Origin: Harryflintia acetispora
GTDB lineage: Bacteria > Bacillota > Clostridia > Oscillospirales > Ruminococcaceae
Direction of reading: 5' to 3'
DNA length: 64,000 bases
NCBI GenBank assembly: GCA_004340125.1
Contig: SLUK01000006.1
Coordinates: 1 to 64,000 of the forward strand
Shown here: piece after piece, positions 58,311 to 64,000 of the stretch
Position numbering within the stretch: the first letter of the stretch is position 1
How the letters are laid out: each line of letters begins with the position of its first letter
Program-made: the position numbers and the translations under genes
The notes under the pieces: generated by a model
The model's database searches: none
Told to the model about the DNA's origin: nothing
The model's input: only the letters and a program-made list of their open reading frames with translations

Positions 58311-60353
58311 TTGGCCGAAGTATATATACCATTAGAAGAAGCAGCGCAGTTTGAAGGGATCAGGTATAACACCATGGTCCAGCGGATGAAGCGCACCCCC
58401 GAAGAATATCCGGTTATCAAAGAGCCCGGCCAGGACGGGGGCAAAGACCGGATACTGCTGCCACTGTCCGCCCTATCCCCCCAGGCCCGCCGCGCATACT
58501 GGCGCAGCCAGAAGGAGGCGACCCAGCCAACGCGGGGCGCGGTCCCCTGGTACGTGGACGCCGATCTCAATCAGTATCTCGAGCGGCACAGGGCGGAATA
58601 CCTGCAAGCCGTGGACCTGGTGCGGCAGATCGACAAGTTTGTGCGGTACACCGACCGGGAGCGGACGATCTACGCCAGCGCGTTTGCGGCCCAGCTGCGG
58701 ATCAGCCAGCGCACGTTGTACCGCTACACCGCCAATGTCCAGGAGGCCCGCCAGTGGGCCCAGCGCCTGGAGGACGAGCGGGGAGAGAGCTACCAATATT
58801 TCGAGGCGCTGGCCCTTTGCCGGAAGCCGAAGGATCAGAACACCTTTCCGGTTTTGGATGAGGAGCAGCGGGCCCTTATCGAAAATATCTGGTTTGATGA
58901 GGGCTTTGCCAACAACCTGGGCACCGTGGAAATGCTGTACATAGAATTGCAGCGCCAGGCCAAGACCCGGGAATGGGAGAGTATCCCGTCGATCAGCACC
59001 GTGCGGCGGTACGTGCGGTATCTGTTGGACACGGGCGGCGGCGAGAGCGCCTATTACCTTGCATCCAACGGCGCGCGGGAATGGAAAAACCAGCGGATGA
59101 TCAAGGGCAAGCGGGATGTGCAATCCCTGGCAGTCATGGAGTTTGTGCAGGGCGACGAGCACACGTTTGATTGTTGGGTACAATACACCAATCCGACAAA
59201 CGGCAAAATTCGGGCGGTACGCCCGGTGCTGGTGGCCTGGCTGGACACCCGGTCCCGCTGTATCCTGGGCGACGTGATCTGTGTCCACGCCAACGCGCAG
59301 ACCATCAAGGAATCTATGGTCAAGATGTTGTACTCCCACCCGGGCGGCGTGCCCAAGCACCTGCACATCGACAACGGCAAGGACTACACCGCCGAAAGCA
59401 ACCTGGGCCAGAGCCGCAAGCAGCGCGGTATGGAGATCGACAGCGAGACCAAGGGCTTTTACAGGTCCATCGGGATTGAAGAGTGGTCCCGGTCCCTACC
59501 TTACCAGCCCTGGGGCAAGGCACAGATTGAGCGGTTTTTTGGCACCGTCTGCCGGATGTTTACACGCTGGGTCGCGTCGTACACCGGCACCCTGACCGGG
59601 TCGCGGACAGTGGGCAAGCGCCGCAAGGATGTGGACGGAATGCTGGAGCGTGGCGAGCTGTTGACCATGCAGGAGTTTTACGGCCTTTGGAGCAAGTGGT
59701 TGACAGAGGTCTACCATCAGCGGCCCCACAAGGGACTAAAAGAAGACGGGGAGACGCACATCAAGCCCCTGGAGCTGTTTGACAAGGCCGAGAACCGGTA
59801 CATCAAGGCCCCGCCGCCGAGGGAGTTTGCGGCCATGTTGTTGATGAAGGCCGAGACCGCCCGGGTCAGTAACCAGGGGATCAGGCGCTGGGGCAAGCTG
59901 TACACCCATTATGAGCTGTCCAAGTACGTCGGGCAGAAGGTGGCGATCAAGTGGGACGTGGATAACGTCACCAAGCTGTACGTCTACACCCGCAGCGGCG
60001 AGAAGATATGCGTGGCCGAATCCGCCGAGCTGCTGCTGATTGCGTCGAGAGTGTCACAGGAGGAGCTGGAGCGGCACAACCGAGATCAGAAGCGGCAGTA
60101 CAAGGAGGTGCGGGAGCAGCTGCAACGGCTGCGCACCCCGTTTGAAGAGCGCCAGGGCGGCAGCGGCCCGCACGAGGCGGTGGGCAAGCTGGACCTGACC
60201 ATTAAGGCGGACCGGTCGGACAAGGTGGTGTCACTGCCGACGGATCGCCAGTATCGCGAGGAGAAGCAGGAGCAGCGGGAGAAGGAATCGAGCAACGAGT
60301 ATTTTGAGGCCGCAGCCAAAAAGGCGTTTGACCGCCTGAAAGAAATCGGATAG
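58311..60353 (+). CDS. Mu-like transposase A (DDE)
   Basis: 680 residues, TTG start at 58311 preceded by ggggggat. N-terminal Mu-type helix-turn-helix ('YIPLEEAAQFEGIRYNTMVQRMKR'), second DNA-binding region around residues 85-160, then an RNase-H-fold integrase core with the DDE triad: Asp282 (FVQGDEHTFD), Asp354 (HIDNGKDYT), Glu407 (GKAQIERFFG), spacing close to MuA. A beta-barrel and a C-terminal basic tail follow. It cuts and joins the prophage ends, which should be bound at the end-type repeats on the left (55288-55687). Confidence 0.95.
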   Translation: MAEVYIPLEEAAQFEGIRYNTMVQRMKRTPEEYPVIKEPGQDGGKDRILLPLSALSPQARRAYWRSQKEATQPTRGAVPWYVDADLNQYLERHRAEYLQAVDLVRQIDKFVRYTDRERTIYASAFAAQLRISQRTLYRYTANVQEARQWAQRLEDERGESYQYFEALALCRKPKDQNTFPVLDEEQRALIENIWFDEGFANNLGTVEMLYIELQRQAKTREWESIPSISTVRRYVRYLLDTGGGESAYYLASNGAREWKNQRMIKGKRDVQSLAVMEFVQGDEHTFDCWVQYTNPTNGKIRAVRPVLVAWLDTRSRCILGDVICVHANAQTIKESMVKMLYSHPGGVPKHLHIDNGKDYTAESNLGQSRKQRGMEIDSETKGFYRSIGIEEWSRSLPYQPWGKAQIERFFGTVCRMFTRWVASYTGTLTGSRTVGKRRKDVDGMLERGELLTMQEFYGLWSKWLTEVYHQRPHKGLKEDGETHIKPLELFDKAENRYIKAPPPREFAAMLLMKAETARVSNQGIRRWGKLYTHYELSKYVGQKVAIKWDVDNVTKLYVYTRSGEKICVAESAELLLIASRVSQEELERHNRDQKRQYKEVREQLQRLRTPFEERQGGSGPHEAVGKLDLTIKADRSDKVVSLPTDRQYREEKQEQREKESSNEYFEAAAKKAFDRLKEIG

Positions 60354-60364
60354 GGGGCTAAAGC

Positions 60365-61318
60365 ATGGAAGTGCTGAGAGCGGAAGAGTATCAGGCGCGG
60401 ACCGATCTGGCCACGCAAGTGAAGGAGTACATGGATCAAAAGGGGATGACCATCCAGCAGATCGCGGACGAGGTCGGGTGCTCGAGGACAACGTTGAGCC
60501 GGTACTTAAATGGTAAGTATAACGCGGATGTAAGCACCCTGGAGGGGTCGCTGCGCAGATACATAGGCGGGGAGCCGGAGCAGCCGAAGCCCCCGAAGCC
60601 GAAGAAGACCGGGAAGCGGAAAGCATTTTTCCAATCCAGCGACAGCTCCAGTGTGCTAGGGGTCTGTGCCCTCTGCCAAGAAAATCAGGGGCTCGGCGTC
60701 GTGGTGGGACCTTCGGGGTATGGCAAGTCCTACGCATTGCAGCATTATGCCAGCCTGCCCCGTGTCGTCTACTTGGAGTGTGACGATTCGATGGGGATTC
60801 GGGACCTGGCGTCGGCGCTCAATATGGGCACCGGCCAGAAGCAGGTCAACTCTTCGGTCTGGCAGCAGTCGATGGGTATCCGGCAGTTTTTTAAAGACAA
60901 TCCGGGGTATTTGTTGATCGTGGACGAGGCCGACAAGCTGATCGGGCGCAACTCCACAAAAAAGCTGGAGATTCTGCGGGCGATCTACGACCAATCAAAC
61001 GTGGGGATGGTGATCGCCGGGGAGCCCATGCTGGAGGCGCAGATCAAGACCCTGACCGAGCGTTTTGCGAACCGGGTCGATTTTTATGCCAGCCTCAAGG
61101 GGTTAAAGCCCAAGGAGGTCGAGGCATACGTCGAGGACCTGGACATCGAGCCCAAGGCGGTTGACGAGCTGATCCGCCGAGGCTGCAACAAGCGCACGGG
61201 CTGCTTTAGAGTTTTGGATCGGACCCTGAACAATGTGTTTAGAATCCTGCGCGAAAAAGACGAGACGCGGATCACCCTGGAGATCATCAACCAGGCGTCC
61301 GGTATGCTGATGTTGTAA
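60365..61318 (+). CDS. MuB-like AAA ATPase, transposition target protein
   Basis: 317 residues; 11 bases after the transposase. N-terminal helix-turn-helix ('MTIQQIADEVGCSRTTLSRYLNGKYNADVSTLEG', residues ~28-62), then an AAA+ ATPase: Walker A VVGPSGYGKS (113-122), Walker B LLIVDEAD (183-190), and sensor region with 'RVLDRTLNNVFRILREKD'. MuB delivers target DNA and stimulates the transposase. Its N-terminal HTH matches Mu B. Confidence 0.9.
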   Translation: MEVLRAEEYQARTDLATQVKEYMDQKGMTIQQIADEVGCSRTTLSRYLNGKYNADVSTLEGSLRRYIGGEPEQPKPPKPKKTGKRKAFFQSSDSSSVLGVCALCQENQGLGVVVGPSGYGKSYALQHYASLPRVVYLECDDSMGIRDLASALNMGTGQKQVNSSVWQQSMGIRQFFKDNPGYLLIVDEADKLIGRNSTKKLEILRAIYDQSNVGMVIAGEPMLEAQIKTLTERFANRVDFYASLKGLKPKEVEAYVEDLDIEPKAVDELIRRGCNKRTGCFRVLDRTLNNVFRILREKDETRITLEIINQASGMLML

Positions 61319-61355
61319 GCCAGAAATCAAGATAACTGACAAAGGAGTGTCGATC

Positions 61356-61664
61356 ATGAATAAGAAGATCACCGCTATTATGGATGAGGTTACCATCGGA
61401 TTAAATTGCCTGGAGGCCAGGGTCGAGACCAAGGAGCAGGTCAAAGAGCGGATACGCACCGCGCTGGAGCAGGCCGAGATCGACCGCCCGGCGCGGAGCC
61501 TGGAGGAGGTCCCTATCAAGGTGCTGGACCTAATGCGCGAGCGGCTGGGGATCGCCTTTTTGGTGGAGGATGGCAAGATCGTCGGGTACTACAAGGACGG
61601 CGGCAGTTATTACGCCGACGAGGAGGAGCGCCGCCGCCAGTGGATCAGCGGGGAGGTGGAATAG
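61356..61664 (+). CDS. Unknown early phage protein
   Basis: 102 residues (MNKKITAIMDE), start with aaaggag 8 bases upstream. Helical with charged 'LEARVETKEQVKERIRTALEQAEIDRPARSLEE' and a basic/acidic C-terminus 'YYADEEERRRQWISGEVE'. No family recognised. Ends directly at the Gam start. Confidence 0.6.
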   Translation: MNKKITAIMDEVTIGLNCLEARVETKEQVKERIRTALEQAEIDRPARSLEEVPIKVLDLMRERLGIAFLVEDGKIVGYYKDGGSYYADEEERRRQWISGEVE

Positions 61665-62189
61665 ATGGCGCGCAGGCGTGTGCTTGAAGCCCCTGTGCTG
61701 CGGTCCTGGGATGAGGTGGACCAGGCGCTGCGGGAGATCGCCGAGGAGGAGATCATCCTCGGCGACATCCAGGGCGACATGAACAAGCAGATTAACGGGA
61801 TCAAGGAGATCGCCAAGCAGCAGAGCAAGCCGCACCAGGACCGGATCAGCACCTTGACCAAGGACGTCAAGGAGTATTTTGATCAACACCGGGAGGAGCT
61901 GGGCAAGAGCAAGACCAAGTATTTTAATTTTGGCGAGTGCGGCTACAGGCTGTCCACCTCGGTCACCCTGCCCAAGGGTCGGGAAAAGCTGGCCGAGCTG
62001 ATCCGCCGCCTGAAAGCCCGGAGGATGTCGGACTGTATCATCACCAAGGAGACGATTGACAAGGAGGCGCTGCGCAAGTACGGCGAGGCCAGGGTCGCGG
62101 CGGTGGGCGCTACCCTGGTGCAGAAGGATGTGTTTTGGCTGCGGGCCGCGCAGGATAAGGTCGAGCAGCTTGATCTTCCGAGGAGGTGA
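61665..62189 (+). CDS. gam: Gam-like host-nuclease inhibitor
   Basis: 174 residues matching Mu Gam (PF07352): 'WDEVDQALREIAEEEIILGDIQGDMNKQINGIKEIAKQQSKPHQDRISTLTKDVKEYFDQHREELGKSKTKYFNFGECGYRLSTSVTLP'. Gam dimers bind free DNA ends and protect them from exonucleases; it is a relative of eukaryotic Ku. Its place after MuB matches Mu order. Confidence 0.92.
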   Translation: MARRRVLEAPVLRSWDEVDQALREIAEEEIILGDIQGDMNKQINGIKEIAKQQSKPHQDRISTLTKDVKEYFDQHREELGKSKTKYFNFGECGYRLSTSVTLPKGREKLAELIRRLKARRMSDCIITKETIDKEALRKYGEARVAAVGATLVQKDVFWLRAAQDKVEQLDLPRR

Positions 62190-62193
62190 GCGG

Positions 62194-62640
62194 ATGGCAG
62201 AGTATAGGCGGCCGGAGAATACGATCCGCCGCATATGGGCGATCGCCAAGTCGCCCGAGCTGGCGCTGGCCGAGGATGATCTGTACAGCATTATCTACCA
62301 GGAGACCGGTAAGCAGCATATGCGGGAGCTGACCAAGGCCGAGATCGTGCAGGTGTGCGAGACCTTGCAGCGGCGCAAGGACGCGGTCCTGCGGCAGCGC
62401 AGGGGGCGCAGGTACAGCGACAACGGCAATCCGTTTACGGCCAAGCAGCGCTGCAAAATCTACGCACTGACCAAGGTTCTGGGGTGGGATAAGCAGCCGG
62501 AGCGGCTAAAGGGGTTTGTCCGCAAGCGGTTTGGTGTAGACAGTGTCGAGTGGCTGGGTTGTGAGGACTGCAACAAGGTGATCGAGGCGCTAAAGGCCAT
62601 GATCGCCAGGCAGAAGAAGGAGGAGAAAGACCATGGCTAA
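62194..62640 (+). CDS. gemA: Mu gp16/GemA-like regulatory protein (DUF1018)
   Basis: 148 residues with the DUF1018 fingerprint: 'IRRIWAIAKSPELALAEDDLYSIIYQETGKQHMRELTKAEIVQVCETLQRRKD' and 'GNPFTAKQRCKIYALTKVLGWDKQPERLKGFVRKRFGVDSVEWLGCEDCNKVIEALKAMI'. Modulates host gene expression and DNA topology in Mu. The start at 62194 has aggagg upstream. Overlaps the next gene by 8 bases. Confidence 0.9.
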   Translation: MAEYRRPENTIRRIWAIAKSPELALAEDDLYSIIYQETGKQHMRELTKAEIVQVCETLQRRKDAVLRQRRGRRYSDNGNPFTAKQRCKIYALTKVLGWDKQPERLKGFVRKRFGVDSVEWLGCEDCNKVIEALKAMIARQKKEEKDHG

Positions 62641-62995
62641 GCAAACAGCCAGAGAAAAGAAAATGCGGGCCAAGCTAAAAAAGGAATTGCAGGAGAAAGG
62701 GGTCATCCCACCTGATAAGCCCCGGCTGAACCGCAAGAAGTTTGCGCAAGAGGTGGTCAAGGAATTTGACGAACTGAACGATGCTATGATGTACTGGTAT
62801 ATCCGGGAGGGGATCAGCTGGATGATTGCCGGTCATGAGGATAGGCCAATAACGCCCGAGCAGATCGGGATTTTGAAGGTTATGAAATTGGCCACTGAGC
62901 TCAAAAAATATGAGAAGGCGCTGCCGGAAGGCACCACGCAATACAATCTAATGGACCTATATAAAGAAGTTGTTGCGCCGATCATGGACTTATAA
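62633..62995 (+). CDS. Unknown early phage protein
   Basis: 120 residues, overlapping gemA by 8 bases. Basic start ('MAKQTAREKKMRAKLKKELQEKGVIPPDKPRLNRKKFAQEVVKEFDEL'), then an aromatic region and a helical end. No recognised family; may assist middle transcription given its position. Confidence 0.65.
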   Translation: MAKQTAREKKMRAKLKKELQEKGVIPPDKPRLNRKKFAQEVVKEFDELNDAMMYWYIREGISWMIAGHEDRPITPEQIGILKVMKLATELKKYEKALPEGTTQYNLMDLYKEVVAPIMDL

Positions 62996-63005
62996 GGAGG
63001 AAAAT

Positions 63006-63821
63006 ATGAATAAATCAGTATTTGCCAAGTGCATCGACGTCAGCCGGTGGCAGGGGGATATAGACTGGAAGGCGGTCAAGGCGGCGGGAATCGACAACGT
63101 GATGATCCGCTGCTCGAGCTGGGACAACAGCGGCCCATGTGAGGACCCGAATTTTAAGAGCAACATCAGCGACGCCTATGCTGCGGGCTTAAATGTCGGG
63201 GTCTATCATTATTCCTACGCCGCCAACGTGGCCGAGGCTCGGAGAGAGGCCAAGTTTGTGCTGGAGCTTTTGGCCCCCTACCGGCTACAGTTGCCGGTGG
63301 CCTTTGATTTTGAGGATATAGCGGCACATGAGCCATTGAGCAAGCGCCAGGCGACCGACATCGTCAAAGCCTTTTGTGATCTGCTCGAGGGGGAGCGGTA
63401 CTACTGCGTGCTGTATACCTTTGCGAGCTGGATGTCGGGTAAGTTTTACGACGCCGAGATCGCCAAGTATGACAAATGGGTCGCGCATGTTGGGGTCAGT
63501 GCCCCGGCCTACAGCGGCGATTATGGTATTTGGCAGTATTCCCACACCGGCCAGGTGGCCGGGATCAAGGGTAACGTCGATCTGAACTACATATATAAGG
63601 ATTACCCAGCGATCATCAAGGCGGCGGGCCTGAACGGATACGAGCGGCCCAAGCCGACGCCGCAGCCCGAGGAGCCGGACGCGGACGACTGGCAGGAGGC
63701 GGGTCTGGATCAGTTGGCCCAGGCCGGGGTCATCGACCGGGACGAGTGGGCCGGGCGGATGGACGAGCAGGTCACGGTCGGCGAGCTGCTGGGCCTGCTG
63801 GGGAGGATGACGGCAAAATGA
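63006..63821 (+). CDS. GH25 lysozyme (endolysin)
   Basis: 271 residues, start with aaggagg upstream. GH25 muramidase domain: 'CIDVSRWQGDIDWKAVKAAGIDNVMIRCSS', catalytic 'VAFDFEDI' Asp/Glu pair, 'WVAHVGVSAPAYSGDYGIWQYSHTGQVAGIKGNVDLNYIYKDYP'. It cleaves the MurNAc-GlcNAc bond. A Pro/acidic linker (PKPTPQPEEPDADD) leads to a short C-terminal helical segment, probably cell-wall anchoring. Unusual for an endolysin, it lies in the early block before the Mor gene, so it may be expressed with it. Confidence 0.92.
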   Translation: MNKSVFAKCIDVSRWQGDIDWKAVKAAGIDNVMIRCSSWDNSGPCEDPNFKSNISDAYAAGLNVGVYHYSYAANVAEARREAKFVLELLAPYRLQLPVAFDFEDIAAHEPLSKRQATDIVKAFCDLLEGERYYCVLYTFASWMSGKFYDAEIAKYDKWVAHVGVSAPAYSGDYGIWQYSHTGQVAGIKGNVDLNYIYKDYPAIIKAAGLNGYERPKPTPQPEEPDADDWQEAGLDQLAQAGVIDRDEWAGRMDEQVTVGELLGLLGRMTAK

Positions 63822-63834
63822 GGAGGCGCACGGT

Positions 63835-64000
63835 ATGGAGGACTGGATCAAAGACCTGACCGTGGATATGCTACCAGAAGGGCCCGCACGGCAGATCGCC
63901 GAGGCGGTCGGGGTCGAGAATCTGGTCAGGCTGGCCGAGCTGTTTGGCGGTACTACCTTTTACATGCCCAAGACCGACAGCCTGATCCGGCCCGTGCGGG
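63835..64000 (+). CDS. Mor-type transcription activator, 3' partial
   Basis: 55 visible residues (MEDWIKDLTVDMLPEGPA... QIAEAVGVENLVRLAELFGGTTFYMP) match the N-terminal part of the Mor family (PF08765), which activates the middle promoter of Mu. Start 63835 with aggagg upstream. The gene runs off the window. With MuA, MuB, Gam and GemA this confirms a Mu-like element. Confidence 0.88.
   Translation, partial: MEDWIKDLTVDMLPEGPARQIAEAVGVENLVRLAELFGGTTFYMPKTDSLIRPVR

Overview
The window looks like a chromosomal segment of a GC-rich, anaerobic, spore-forming Clostridia, probably of the Oscillospirales/Ruminococcaceae type. The reasons are a GerA/SpoVAF-type germination protein and a CotJC-like ferritin-fold protein, dense AGGAGG ribosome sites, a glycine cleavage system split into GcvPA/GcvPB, a T-box, tandem glycine aptamers, and a GC-rich backbone broken by short AT-rich accessory patches. 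The genus cannot be fixed from the sequence alone. No tRNA, rRNA or CRISPR array was seen.

Layout. 1-2.3 kb: 3' part of a Big2-repeat surface protein with an AT-rich, lectin-like C-terminal domain, then a small membrane protein. 2.3-10.3 kb: housekeeping genes (methylglyoxal synthase, two cyclophilin lipoproteins, a DUF1846 protein, RpoN, two GNATs, YqeY, a MnmM/YtqB methyltransferase). 10.3-13.8 kb: a decayed gene, a small HTH gene, the germination and coat-like genes and a Crp/Fnr regulator. 13.8-14.45 kb: a gene-free island packed with short palindromes. 14.45-18.2 kb: an SDR dehydrogenase followed by a highly divergent GcvPA/GcvPB-like pair. 19.2-25.3 kb: a 1.7k-residue alpha-2-macroglobulin lipoprotein coupled to a MEMO-family lipoprotein. 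25.3-32.3 kb: the canonical glycine cleavage operon (gcvT-gcvH-gcvPA-gcvPB-lplA-lpdA) behind a strong promoter and a tandem glycine riboswitch. 32.3-34.7 kb: a MerR regulator and a divergent MATE pump with a MerR-type 19-bp-spacer promoter. 34.9-40.7 kb: two GLUG-type surface proteins, a YitT protein, an Eis-like acetyltransferase, a SHOCT-like lipoprotein and a candidate small RNA. 40.8-42.7 kb: a sodium:solute symporter under a T-box. 42.8-55 kb: a beta-CASP MBL protein, a GntR-SIS-PfkB locus resembling fructoselysine utilisation (frlR/frlB/frlD), an AraC regulator with a buried start region, a glycosyltransferase, a MalY/PatB lyase with a divergent XRE regulator, thymidine kinase, citrate synthase and an SGNH hydrolase.

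55.24-64 kb: the left end and early region of a Mu-like transposable prophage that appears to have inserted 16-17 codons into a host gene. It carries repeated end-type sites, a leftward XRE repressor, a rightward early promoter with a perfect 18-bp palindrome in its spacer, then small unknowns, an HTH protein, MuA-like DDE transposase, MuB-like ATPase, Gam, GemA (gp16), a GH25 lysozyme and the start of a Mor-type activator. The prophage continues past the window.

How the genes work together: the gcv operon is self-contained (T, H, P and L proteins plus the ligase that lipoylates H) and should be induced by glycine. The separate PA/PB-like pair with an SDR lacks H and T partners and has lost segments that surround the cofactor in true GcvP, so it may be a different PLP enzyme. 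This is the strongest candidate in the window for undescribed biochemistry.
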